DNA of 64,000 nt from Oceanisphaera litoralis (lineage in GTDB: Bacteria > Pseudomonadota > Gammaproteobacteria > Enterobacterales > Aeromonadaceae): the NCBI RefSeq assembly GCF_016907015.1, contig NZ_JAFBBE010000004.1, positions 1 to 64,000 of the forward strand, read 5' to 3'. Below are positions 28,441 to 36,549 of the stretch, one piece after another. Numbering within the stretch: the stretch's first letter is position 1; each line of letters starts with the position of its first letter. The translations under genes and the position numbers were made by a program. The notes under the pieces were generated by a model that saw only the letters and a program-made list of their open reading frames with translations, was not told where the DNA came from and searched no databases.

Positions 28441-29352
28441 ATGACATTAACCGTAGTTGGCAGCATCAACATCGATCACGTGATCCGGCTGCCGCAGTTT
28501 CCGCGCCCCGGTGAAACCCTGACCGGCAGCGACTATCGCATCGTGCCCGGCGGCAAGGGCGCCAATCAGGCGGTGGCCGCCGCCCGGGCCGGGGCCGCGA
28601 CCCGCTTTATCGCCTGCGTGGGTGACGATGCGCTGGCCCAGAGCCTGATTGACGGCTTTGCCGCCGACGGTATCGATACCGGCGCCATCGATCGTATGAC
28701 CGGCATCAACACCGGGGTGGCGCTTATCCAGGTGAATGACGAAGGCGAGAATACCATTGCGCTCGCCGCCGGCGCCAATGGCCGGCTGACGCCCGAACAG
28801 CTGAACCGGCACAGTGAGGGACTGAACTGCGAGCAACTGCTGCTACAGCTGGAGATTCCGCTCGACACCAATATCGCCGCCGCCGGCCAGGCCAAGGCCC
28901 GGGGTGCCCGCGTGGTGCTCAACCCGGCCCCGGCTCAGACGCTGCCCGATGCGCTGCTGTCACTGGTGGACTTGATCACCCCCAACGAAACCGAGGCCGA
29001 ACGGCTGACCGGGGTGGCAGTCAACGACGATGCGGGTGCGGCGACCGCCGCCCGGCTGCTGCACGACAAGGGCATCGCCACCGTCATCATCACCCTGGGT
29101 GCCCGGGGCGTCTGGCTGAGCGAACAAGGCAGGGGACGCCTGATCTCCGGCTTCAAGGTCAAGGCGGTCGACACCACGGCGGCGGGCGATACCTTCAACG
29201 GCGCCCTGCTGGCGGCATTGCAGCAGCGGCAACCACTGGAGCAGGCGGTACGCTTTGCCCAGGCGGCGGCAGCCCTGTCGGTGACCCGACCCGGCGCCCA
29301 GACCTCGGTTCCCTATCGGGCCGAGATAAAGACCCTGCTGGAGTCCCGTTGA
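28441..29352 (+). CDS. rbsK: ribokinase
   Basis: Phosphorylates ribose to ribose 5-phosphate with ATP. The 303 residues fit PfkB-family ribokinases: N-terminal GSINIDHVIRLPQFPRPGET, GGKGANQAVAAARAG near 40, NPAP near 160, NETEAERLTG near 184, and the C-terminal anion-hole/catalytic motif DTTAAGDTFNGALL near 243-256 with catalytic Asp. The product feeds the pentose phosphate pool handled by RpiA (also in this window). Its stop overlaps the rbsR ATG. Confidence 0.96.
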   Translation: MTLTVVGSINIDHVIRLPQFPRPGETLTGSDYRIVPGGKGANQAVAAARAGAATRFIACVGDDALAQSLIDGFAADGIDTGAIDRMTGINTGVALIQVNDEGENTIALAAGANGRLTPEQLNRHSEGLNCEQLLLQLEIPLDTNIAAAGQAKARGARVVLNPAPAQTLPDALLSLVDLITPNETEAERLTGVAVNDDAGAATAARLLHDKGIATVIITLGARGVWLSEQGRGRLISGFKVKAVDTTAAGDTFNGALLAALQQRQPLEQAVRFAQAAAALSVTRPGAQTSVPYRAEIKTLLESR

Positions 29353-30353
29353 TGGCGACCATCAAGGACGTGGCCCGGCGAGCACAGGTGTCCACCTCTA
29401 CCGTCAGCCATGTGCTGAACAAGACCCGCTTCGTCAGCCCCGAGATCACCACCCGGGTCGAGCTGGCCATCGACGAGCTTCATTATGCTCCCTCTGCGCT
29501 GGCGCGCAGTCTCAAGAGCAACGAGACCCGCACGCTGGGCATGCTGGTCACCTCCAGCGCCAACCCTTTCTTCGCCGAAGTGGTACAGGGGGTGGAGCAA
29601 CGCTGCTTCGAGCTGGGCTACAGCCTGGCGCTGTGCAATACCCGTGACGACAAGCGGCGACTCAATGCCAGCATGGAAATGCTGCTGCAAAAGCGGGTGG
29701 ACGGCATTATCCTGATGTGCACCCAGGTTCATCTGGGGGCACAGGTCTTCGACCGCTATCCCAGTGTGCCTCTGGTGCAGGCCGACTGGGGCCCCATGGA
29801 CATGGAAGCGGATCTTATCCAGGACGGCGGTCAACTGGGCGGCCGCCTGGCCACCGATCACCTGATCGGACTCGGTCATCGTCATATCGGCTGCATAACG
29901 GGTCCGCTGGGCAAGCGAGCGGCGGACGAGCGGCTGGCCGGTTTCAGAACGGCGATGGCCAATGCCGGCCTGCCGGTGCGCCCCGAGTGGGTGCTTGAAG
30001 GCGACTTCGAGCTGGCCGGCGGCAACAGCGCCATGGCCGCCCTGCTCGCCCTGCCCGAACGACCTACGGCGGTCTTTGTCGGCAATGACATGATGGCCGT
30101 GGGGGCACTGCGGGCCCTGGCCGATGCGGATATATCGGTGCCGGAGCAGATGTCGCTGGTGGGCTACGACAATATAGAGCTGACTCATTATCTGGTACCG
30201 GCGCTGACCAGCATAGAACAGCCCAAGGCCGGGCTGGGCGCCCTGGCGGTAGACACCCTGCTGGCACGCATCAAGGCACCGGACAGCCCCCGCCGGGTGC
30301 TGACCCTGACGCCCGAACTGGTGGTAAGACACAGCTGCCAGCCACCGGCCTGA
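29352..30353 (+). CDS. rbsR: ribose operon repressor RbsR (LacI family)
   Basis: LacI/GalR-type repressor expected to release the rbs operator on binding ribose or a derivative. The 333 residues have the HTH ATIKDVARRAQVSTSTVSHVLNK at 2-24, hinge ALARSLKSNETRTLG, and a type I periplasmic-binding-protein-like effector domain. It is translationally coupled to rbsK (TGATG), so it is the last gene of its own regulated operon. The 100 bp after it hold no obvious terminator. Confidence 0.94.
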   Translation: MATIKDVARRAQVSTSTVSHVLNKTRFVSPEITTRVELAIDELHYAPSALARSLKSNETRTLGMLVTSSANPFFAEVVQGVEQRCFELGYSLALCNTRDDKRRLNASMEMLLQKRVDGIILMCTQVHLGAQVFDRYPSVPLVQADWGPMDMEADLIQDGGQLGGRLATDHLIGLGHRHIGCITGPLGKRAADERLAGFRTAMANAGLPVRPEWVLEGDFELAGGNSAMAALLALPERPTAVFVGNDMMAVGALRALADADISVPEQMSLVGYDNIELTHYLVPALTSIEQPKAGLGALAVDTLLARIKAPDSPRRVLTLTPELVVRHSCQPPA

Positions 30354-30453
30354 AGATCGACACCTCATGATGCTGGCACCCGAACGCCAGAGGCTGGCTA
30401 TTCTCGACAACACTGGTTAGCATCGGGGTTTGCTCACCCTCTGTTCAGGCGCC

Positions 30454-31335
30454 ATGGATAATCATCAGAAAGGACTTCTGCTCACCGCACTTGGGGTACT
30501 TATTATTTCTCCCGACGCGCTCTTGTTGCGCGTGATCAGCCTGCCCGCCGAGCAGATGGTGCTGTGGCGGGGCCTGCTCAATATCCTCGGATTCTGGCTT
30601 ATCGTGGTGGCCCGATACCGGTACCAGTGGTGGCGTTCCTATCTGGTCTGCGGTCGAGCCGGGCTCGGCTGTGCCCTGATGTTCAGCCTGAGTACCATCG
30701 GCTTTATTCTGGGCAACCACTTTACCAAAGCCGGCAACGTACTGGTGATCCTTGCCTCCGCCCCGCTGATTGCCGCCCTGCTCAGTCGCCTCTTTCTGCA
30801 AGAACGCCTGCCGTTGCGCACCTGGCTCGCCATCGGTGTCTGTATGCTCGGCATCAGCCTTATCGTGCTTGATGACAATGGCGAAGGCTCGCTGATCGGC
30901 AGTGCCTTTGCCCTGCTGGCGGCGGTTGGGCTGGCCGGTAATCTGACCCTGGCGCGCAGTCGGCCAGAGATAGACATGAGTCCCATGCTGGCCCTCAGTG
31001 GCCTGATCACGGCCGGCCTGGCATGGTGCTGGAGCGGGGAGATATTGTTGCCCGATGCCATGGATATCGGCTGGCTGCTCTTGTTGTGCCTGGTATTGAT
31101 GCCCGCGGGCTTTACCCTGATCCAGCAGGGGCCACAATATCTGCCCTCGGCGGAAGTCAGCCTGCTGCTGTTGCTGGAAACCATCTTCGGCACCTTGCTG
31201 GTATGGCTGTTTTTAAGCGAGCGTCCCTCCAATCAGGGCTTACTGGGCGGCACCATAGTGCTACTGGCGATGCTGACAAAAAGTGGACTGGATAGGCGAA
31301 AGCAGCTGGTTTTGCGCCGTGAAGCGCGGCTATAA
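30454..31335 (+). CDS. EamA/DMT-family membrane transporter
   Basis: A ten-helix drug/metabolite transporter superfamily protein with two EamA repeats. The 293 residues are hydrophobic throughout. The first repeat shows GVLIISPDALLLRVISLPAEQMVLWRG, and the second ends with SAEVSLLLLLETIFGTLLVWLFLSERPS, the usual EamA closing pattern (family LxxxxPvxaxllaxlflgE). I use the ATG at 30454; a TTG frame start exists at 30430. Substrate unknown. It is a separate gene between the rbs operon and yciB. Confidence 0.85.
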   Translation: MDNHQKGLLLTALGVLIISPDALLLRVISLPAEQMVLWRGLLNILGFWLIVVARYRYQWWRSYLVCGRAGLGCALMFSLSTIGFILGNHFTKAGNVLVILASAPLIAALLSRLFLQERLPLRTWLAIGVCMLGISLIVLDDNGEGSLIGSAFALLAAVGLAGNLTLARSRPEIDMSPMLALSGLITAGLAWCWSGEILLPDAMDIGWLLLLCLVLMPAGFTLIQQGPQYLPSAEVSLLLLLETIFGTLLVWLFLSERPSNQGLLGGTIVLLAMLTKSGLDRRKQLVLRREARL

Positions 31336-31407
31336 CAGCAAACTTTTGCCAGCCGCCCGGGCTATGGGTAAACTGCTGGTATCTTTGTTGTACGGGTTCA
31401 TCCTTCT

Positions 31408-31944
31408 ATGAAGCAGTTTGCCGAATTTATCCCCCTGATCATCTTCTTCGCGGTGTACAAGACCGTCGATATCTACGCCGCCACCGGCGCACTGATGGCC
31501 GCCACCTGCATTCAGATGTTGCTGGTCTGGCTGAAGCACAAGAAACTGGAAAAAATGCACCTGGTCACCCTGGTGCTGGTGCTGTTCTTTGGTGGCCTCA
31601 CCATGTTTTTTCAGGATGATGCCTTTATCAAATGGAAGGTCACCGCGGTGAATGGCCTCTTCGCCATCGGGCTGCTGGTGAGCCGCTACGGCTTCCGTAA
31701 AAACCTGCTCAAGCAGATGCTCGGCAAGGAAATGACGGTGCCCGACCCCATCTGGGACAAGGCCAATCTGGCCTGGGTCGGCTTTTTCAGTTTCTGTGGC
31801 GCGCTCAATGTCTATGTGGCCTTCAATCTGCCTCAGGAAGTCTGGGTCAATTTCAAGGTCTTCGGTCTGCTGGGGCTGACCCTGCTGTTTACCTTTGCCA
31901 CCGCCATTTACCTCTATCGTCGACAGCAGGTGCTGGAAAAGTAA
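31408..31944 (+). CDS. yciB: inner-membrane-spanning protein YciB (septation protein A family)
   Basis: Integral membrane protein linked to cell envelope synthesis and normal cell length. The 178 residues equal the family and begin MKQFAEFIPLIIFFAVYK, with about five hydrophobic helices, LGKEMTVPDPIWDKANLAWVGFF and a basic C-terminus. It is followed by yciI, the order found in E. coli and many gammaproteobacteria. Confidence 0.95.
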   Translation: MKQFAEFIPLIIFFAVYKTVDIYAATGALMAATCIQMLLVWLKHKKLEKMHLVTLVLVLFFGGLTMFFQDDAFIKWKVTAVNGLFAIGLLVSRYGFRKNLLKQMLGKEMTVPDPIWDKANLAWVGFFSFCGALNVYVAFNLPQEVWVNFKVFGLLGLTLLFTFATAIYLYRRQQVLEK

Positions 31945-32025
31945 TCTGTCATTATCGGTACCAACAGGGGAGGCTACGCAAGTGGCCTCCCCGTTTACTA
32001 TCCATCATGTAACAAGGAATACACC

Positions 32026-32325
32026 ATGTGGTATGTCATTTTCGCCGAAGACAAGGCCAACAGCCTTTCGCTGCGTAAAGAAGCCCGCCCGGCTCATCTG
32101 GCCCGATTGCAGGCACTGGCCGATGAAGGCCGCCTGCTGGTCGCCGGCCCCAACCCGGCCATCGATGCCGACGACCCCGCCGAGGCCGGCTTTACCGGCA
32201 GCACCGTCATTGCCGAGTTCGACTCTCTTGTTTCCGCTCAGACCTGGGCCCAGGCCGACCCTTATGTGGCCGCCGGCGTCTATGCCTCCGTGGTGGTCAA
32301 GCCCTTCAGGAAAGTCCTGCCCTGA
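32026..32325 (+). CDS. yciI: YciI family protein
   Basis: A 99-residue ferredoxin-fold protein of the YciI/YCII superfamily, function not established. It starts [14 protein letters not shown] and has [11 protein letters not shown], containing the conserved His near 24, then [10 protein letters not shown] and [22 protein letters not shown], all as in E. coli YciI. It lies 81 bases after yciB and is closed by a UUCG-loop terminator. Confidence 0.94.
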   Translation: MWYVIFAEDKANSLSLRKEARPAHLARLQALADEGRLLVAGPNPAIDADDPAEAGFTGSTVIAEFDSLVSAQTWAQADPYVAAGVYASVVVKPFRKVLP

Positions 32326-32329
32326 TATA

Positions 32330-32350
32330 AACCGGCTTCGGCCGGTTTTT
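32330..32350 (+). terminator. rho-independent terminator of yciB-yciI
   Basis: AACCGGC, UUCG tetraloop, GCCGGTT and a T-run: a compact seven-pair stem with an especially stable loop, five bases after the yciI stop. Confidence 0.9.
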
Positions 32351-32486
32351 CAATGCAACTCCCGCCTCTTATCGATGTTTTTTTACAATTTTTCGTTTCT
32401 TTATTGGCAAAAAACTGTTCCTTGGACAAGGCTTGATAGGGTCCGATGGACGCAATGCTACTCATATGAAACAAGGAGAGACGGGA

Positions 32487-32777
32487 ATGAACAAGGCACT
32501 GTTATCCACCTTGCTGGCCGCGTTACTGACGGTGGCGGCACCGAGTATGGCCAATAAAGCGGCTACCGCGCAAAACGCCGTGGTCACCAGCATCGATATC
32601 AATAACGCCACCCAGGATCAGCTGGCCATGCTGACCGGCATAGGTCCGGCCAAGGCGGCAGCCATAGTGGAATATCGGGAGGCCAATGGGCCCTTCAATA
32701 AGGTCGATGATCTGGCCAATGTCAGTGGTATAGGCCCGGCCACCATCGAAAAGAACCGGCACTTACTGAGTAATTAA
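32487..32777 (+). CDS. small secreted ComEA-like helix-hairpin-helix protein
   Basis: The 96 residues comprise a Sec signal peptide (LLSTLLAALLTVAAPSMA) and a pair of helix-hairpin-helix motifs, DINNATQDQLAMLTGIGPAKAAAI and PFNKVDDLANVSGIGPATIEK. This is the DNA-binding part of ComEA/YbaV-type proteins. ComEA draws incoming DNA into the periplasm during natural transformation, but this short stand-alone form is common and not proof of competence. No other competence gene is adjacent. The ATG at 32487 follows AAGGAGAG. Confidence 0.9.
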   Translation: MNKALLSTLLAALLTVAAPSMANKAATAQNAVVTSIDINNATQDQLAMLTGIGPAKAAAIVEYREANGPFNKVDDLANVSGIGPATIEKNRHLLSN

Positions 32778-32793
32778 CACAGGTGCCAAGGCC

Positions 32794-32825
32794 GTGGCCC
32801 TCCCGATAATGGTCGGGAGGGCCAC
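32794..32825 (+). terminator. terminator after the ComEA-like gene
   Basis: GTGGCCCTCCCGA, six-base loop, TCGGGAGGGCCAC: a perfect 13-pair stem. The tail (TATTGGTT) is only moderately T-rich. Confidence 0.7.
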
Positions 32826-32858
32826 TATTGGTTATGATAGGCGCCCATTGTTTTTTTG

Positions 32859-33818
32859 ATGACTCTCATGCCTTCAACAACGTCTACTAAGACTAAAACG
32901 ACACCTTCGAGCATACCTTCACCCTCCTTGATCCGTAAGGCGGTGATCCCGGTCGCCGGTCTGGGCACCCGCATGCTGCCCGCCACCAAGGCCATCCCCA
33001 AGGAAATGCTGCCGGTGGTTGACAAACCTTTGATCCAGTATGTGGTAAATGAAGCCGTGCAGGCCGGGATCAAGGAAATCGTGCTGGTCACCCACGCCAG
33101 TAAGAACTCCATCGAGAACCACTTTGATACCAGCTTCGAACTGGAAGCCACCCTGGAAAAACGGGTCAAGCGGCAGTTGCTCGAAGAAGTACAGAAAATC
33201 TGCCCCCCCGACGTGACCATAATGCATGTACGTCAGGGGGAGGCCAAGGGCCTGGGCCACGCCATTCTTTGTGCCCGCCCACTGGTAGGCGACGCCCCCT
33301 TTGCCGTGCTGCTGCCCGACGTGTTAATCGACGATGCGGGTTGCAATCTGCAGCAGGATAATCTGGCGGCCATGATCCGGGCCTTTGGCGACAAGGGCCA
33401 CAGCCAGATTCTGGTGGAACCGGTGGCTGACGAGCTGGTCGATCAGTTCGGTATTGTCGATATCGGCGGCTATCAGCTGGGCCAGGGAGAGTCGGCACCG
33501 ATTGAAGCAATGATAGAAAAACCGCAGCGGCAGGAAGCGCCTTCCAACCTGGCGGTAGTGGGTCGTTATGTGCTGTCGGAAGATATCTGGCCGCTGCTGA
33601 GCAAGACCCCGCTCGGCAAGGGCGATGAAATCCAGCTGACCGACAGCATCGCCATGCTGATGGCGCAGCAACCGGTTGATGCCCATCATATTACCGGCAA
33701 GAGCCACGATTGCGGCAGCAAGCTTGGGCTCATGGTGGCCAATGTTGAATATGGCCTGCGCCATCCGGAGCTGGGCCCTGCCCTCACCGACTACCTGCAG
33801 CAGCTCAATGTGCGGTAA
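32859..33818 (+). CDS. galU: UTP-glucose-1-phosphate uridylyltransferase
   Basis: Makes UDP-glucose for lipopolysaccharide, exopolysaccharide and galactose metabolism. About 319 residues: nucleotide-binding [25 protein letters not shown] near 28-52, [24 protein letters not shown] near 130, a [13 protein letters not shown] segment near 227 and [10 protein letters not shown] near 250. The start is uncertain. The first ATG is at 32859 and a second at 32868, neither with a clear ribosome site. The first ~25 residues (Ser/Thr/Lys-rich) are longer than in E. coli. It is convergent with the RssB-like gene, six bases apart. Confidence 0.95.
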   Translation: MTLMPSTTSTKTKTTPSSIPSPSLIRKAVIPVAGLGTRMLPATKAIPKEMLPVVDKPLIQYVVNEAVQAGIKEIVLVTHASKNSIENHFDTSFELEATLEKRVKRQLLEEVQKICPPDVTIMHVRQGEAKGLGHAILCARPLVGDAPFAVLLPDVLIDDAGCNLQQDNLAAMIRAFGDKGHSQILVEPVADELVDQFGIVDIGGYQLGQGESAPIEAMIEKPQRQEAPSNLAVVGRYVLSEDIWPLLSKTPLGKGDEIQLTDSIAMLMAQQPVDAHHITGKSHDCGSKLGLMVANVEYGLRHPELGPALTDYLQQLNVR

Positions 33819-33824
33819 GGGCTT

Positions 33825-34814
33825 TCACGGAACCCCATGGCGAGCCGTCAGCTGGATTTCGCCGCCGAAACCGCCATGCAAGGTCAGGTCGAAGGGATAA
33901 GAACAGGGGTAACTAAGCTGGCTGGCGTTGAAGATGCCCGCTCCCAACGGCCCGGCATCACACCGGGCCAGCCAGTCGTTACCGGCCATGCCGCCGTTGG
34001 CCAGCACCACCTTGTTGCTGTTGGCCTGCAACCGGTATAACGCCAGGTTCATCCGGCAATTCAGCCCCGTATCCAGGATCAGACCATTGATGTATTCCAG
34101 GGTGCGGCCCGGGTGGTTGAGCAGAGACCCCGACTGATGCTGCCGCTGAGGCTCATGCAACAGAAAGGTCATCAGCGCCATCACCACAGGGGTATCCATG
34201 CTCAGGGGGTCAAACTCCGCCAGCAGCAGCAGCAGATCCTGATCCAGCCTGACATATTCGGCGAGCACCCAGGGTGAGTTTTGCCGGTAGCTCAACTGCC
34301 AGGCTCCCAGATCGCGCTCCGGCAGCTGGCGCAAGCCCTTACACAGACGACTGGCGGCCATGTCTTCCCGGCGAAAAAACGCCAGATGCTCATTCAACTC
34401 ATCGAATATCCGCCGCGGATCCGGCCTGAGACAGGCGGTAATGACGTCGGCCACCAGCGACCAGTTGCGGATCGGCTTGACCAGGTAATCTTCGGCACCC
34501 GCTCGCAATGCCCGGGCCACATTCGACATTTTTTTCTGGCCGGAAATGGCAATCACCGGCAGCGCCGGGTAGTCTTGTTTCAGGCAGGCTATCACCGCCA
34601 GGCCATTGGCCGCCGTCAGCCGTAGATCGATCAATACCAGATCGGGGGCCAGCTCCGCCACCAGCGAGAGCCCCTCGTCGCCGTTGTCCACTTCGATGAC
34701 CCTGGCCCCCCACAACTCAAGGTAGGCCAGCATCAAACGACGAAACACGGCATCGTCTTCTATGAACAGAATAAGCGGGGAACGCTCAAACATCGGATTA
34801 GGCAACAAGGTCAT
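33825..34814 (-). CDS. rssB: RssB-like response regulator (receiver plus PP2C-like domain)
   Basis: In E. coli RssB is the adaptor that delivers sigma-S to ClpXP. This 329-residue protein has a receiver domain at about 12-125, with ED acidic pair in LFIEDDAVF, phospho-acceptor Asp63 in LVLIDLRL and Lys113 in YLVKPI. It is followed by a degenerate PP2C-like domain, the RssB architecture and length (337). The neighbour is galU, as in E. coli, but here the two genes are convergent rather than co-directional. I start at the ATG at 34814; the frame runs to 34868. Assignment rests on architecture and synteny, so another receiver-PP2C regulator cannot be excluded. Confidence 0.7.
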   Translation of the reverse strand: MTLLPNPMFERSPLILFIEDDAVFRRLMLAYLELWGARVIEVDNGDEGLSLVAELAPDLVLIDLRLTAANGLAVIACLKQDYPALPVIAISGQKKMSNVARALRAGAEDYLVKPIRNWSLVADVITACLRPDPRRIFDELNEHLAFFRREDMAASRLCKGLRQLPERDLGAWQLSYRQNSPWVLAEYVRLDQDLLLLLAEFDPLSMDTPVVMALMTFLLHEPQRQHQSGSLLNHPGRTLEYINGLILDTGLNCRMNLALYRLQANSNKVVLANGGMAGNDWLARCDAGPLGAGIFNASQLSYPCSYPFDLTLHGGFGGEIQLTARHGVP

Positions 34815-34901
34815 GGGATATACTCTGAGCCTAGCCGAATTTCGGCAACCCGGCAGCCGCGCCGTCATGGTGGCTGTATTCTACCGCGGCTTTGTTGGAT
34901 A

Positions 34902-35612
34902 ATGGGCTCCTCATTCGATCACAGTGGCACTATGACACCGGCAGAATATCAGGCGCTGACCTCCCCCAAACTGTCTCACCCGGCCCGCAGCCTGTATCAG
35001 CTCTATCTCAGGCACCTGGCGCGGGGGGATCATACCCAACCGCTGGATTACCCGTTACTGGGCAAGGCGCTGGCCGTGCAGGGAGCCGGTGAATATCGCT
35101 ATCGCGTCACACCGATGGCGCTGACCGGGCTGGTCGATGAGCTGCTGGAAGCCGGCTTGCTGAGTGTGGTGCAGAACCCTCACCCCCAGCATTATCACGG
35201 TGCCGTCTTCTCGCTGCCACTGAAACGGCTCGACGGGCTGGCCCCGCTGCCTTCCCGCCAGTTTGCCATGCACCCGGAGTGGCGCCCGGACGAACAGTTT
35301 GCAGGCCTGGCCAGGCTCTGTGGCCTGCTCGACAGCCAGTTCGATGAAAGCGAGCTGGGCGAATTTATTGCCTACTGGCTGGGCCGACCCGAAGTATTTG
35401 AAAACCAGCACCAGTGGATGCTGAAACTGGTGCGTAAACTCAAGAATCAGCGCAGTATCAAGCGCACACCGGCGCCCCAGGACAAGGGTGGCTACCAGCA
35501 GTTACCACCCAAAACCGACTCAGGCCCCAGCAAACGGGCCCGTGAAATGATGGCCGAAGCCCGGCGTCTCAGCCCGGATAACCAGGAAGACCGCAATGAA
35601 GAAGACGCCTGA
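34902..35612 (+). CDS. dnaT: DnaT-like primosomal protein
   Basis: DnaT helps PriA/PriB load DnaB-DnaC at stalled forks. The 236-residue product has a C-terminal DnaT domain closely resembling E. coli DnaT: RQFAMHPEWRPDEQF, then ESELGEFIAYWLGR and HQWMLKLVRKLK (about 120-185). The N-terminal half differs and contains a winged-helix-like part (SLYQLYLRHLARGDHTQPLD... TGLVDELLEAGLLSVV). Its longer length than E. coli DnaT (179) comes from this half and a Ser/Pro/Lys-rich tail. It overlaps the DnaC-like gene by 17 bp. The ATG at 34902 or one ten codons later could be the start. Confidence 0.85.
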   Translation: MGSSFDHSGTMTPAEYQALTSPKLSHPARSLYQLYLRHLARGDHTQPLDYPLLGKALAVQGAGEYRYRVTPMALTGLVDELLEAGLLSVVQNPHPQHYHGAVFSLPLKRLDGLAPLPSRQFAMHPEWRPDEQFAGLARLCGLLDSQFDESELGEFIAYWLGRPEVFENQHQWMLKLVRKLKNQRSIKRTPAPQDKGGYQQLPPKTDSGPSKRAREMMAEARRLSPDNQEDRNEEDA

Positions 35613-36441
35613 AGAAATTGCCGCCGACCTGAACGACATTGCTCGTCGTCGACGCCGCCCTAAGCCACAGAAAGACCTGTCACCGACGGCCACCGGCGGC
35701 GATGTGAAGGGGCTGTTGAGTCGGCTGCAGCGGCTGCGTGCCGGCGGTAATCTGCCCGAATACGATTATCTCGACCTCAAACGTCAGTATGAGCAACAGG
35801 CGAATATCGAGGTGCGCCAGGCCCAGAAAGAGGCGCAACAGAAACGTACCGAACGTTTGCTGGCTCAGGCGGATCTCAACCCCGAATGGGTGTTCGACAA
35901 CATGGACCGCGACGATCCTGTGCTGAGCCATCATATCGATACCGCCCATCATTTCATCAACGCCTTCGATCACTGGGAAGAGAAAGGCGGCGCCGCCATC
36001 CTGATCTACGGCGACTTCGGCACCGGCAAATCGACGCTGGCCGGCGCCATCGCCCATGACCTGATCTATCAGCACCAGAAGTCGGTGATTTTTCAGCAAT
36101 GGGCCTCGGTGGTAGACCGGCTGTTTTTCGGGGTAATAGAAGATCAGGAAAGCCGCAACCGGTATCGACGGGCGCTGGAAGAGGTCGACTTGCTGGTGCT
36201 GGATGAAGTGGCCGCCAACCGCACCCGGCTGGCCGAAAGCCAGTCCAGCTTTCTCGGCCACCTGCTTCGTCGCCGACGCAACCTGGCCAAGAGCGTCATC
36301 ATCATCACCAACCATGACCCCCAGGCCCTGCACCGGGCACTGGGCGACTTCTGCTTCGAGGCCATCAAGGCCTTCCATCCGGTCGACATGGCCCTGCTTG
36401 GCCCCAGCCGCCGACCCGATATCGGCGATTACCGAAGTTAG
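35596..36441 (+). CDS. dnaC: DnaC-like AAA+ helicase loader
   Basis: Predicted ATPase that loads the replicative helicase. The 281 residues have a charged helical N-terminal region (about 1-110) expected to bind DnaB, then an AAA+ core: Walker A GDFGTGKST at 139-147, Walker B DLLVLDEV at 198-205, sensor 1 IIIITNHDP near 235, and a terminal box-VII/arginine region ending RRPDIGDYRS. It is translationally coupled to dnaT and follows AGGAAGA. The core resembles E. coli DnaC and phage loaders, but the N-terminus is longer (DnaC is 245). A phage-derived or IstB-like ATPase is the alternative; the dnaT partner argues for helicase loading. Confidence 0.8.
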   Translation: MKKTPEEIAADLNDIARRRRRPKPQKDLSPTATGGDVKGLLSRLQRLRAGGNLPEYDYLDLKRQYEQQANIEVRQAQKEAQQKRTERLLAQADLNPEWVFDNMDRDDPVLSHHIDTAHHFINAFDHWEEKGGAAILIYGDFGTGKSTLAGAIAHDLIYQHQKSVIFQQWASVVDRLFFGVIEDQESRNRYRRALEEVDLLVLDEVAANRTRLAESQSSFLGHLLRRRRNLAKSVIIITNHDPQALHRALGDFCFEAIKAFHPVDMALLGPSRRPDIGDYRS

Positions 36442-36501
36442 GCCAGAGTTAGGCCGAACTTAAGCCAAAGTTAAGCCAAACTTTGGCCACAGTTAAACGG
36501 A
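36436..36501 (+). repeat. six 11-bp tandem repeats (iteron-like)
   Basis: Six consecutive 11-bp units with consensus AGTTARGCCRA: AGTTAGGCCAG, AGTTAGGCCGA, ACTTAAGCCAA, AGTTAAGCCAA, ACTTTGGCCAC, AGTTAAACGGA. The first unit contains the dnaC stop codon and the last ends 48 bases before the HD-GYP start. One unit is about one helical turn, so all copies face the same side of the DNA. Function unknown. Confidence 0.85.
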
Positions 36502-36549
36502 TGGCACCCTTCTGACCGGCAACTACGCTTATGACTGTTCAGGTCACGG

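Noticed and set aside
35596-36501. Prophage or plasmid fragment around dnaT-dnaC and the repeats
   Set aside because: Neighbouring genes are chromosomal, codon use looks like the surroundings, and there are no integrase, rep, partition or structural phage genes.
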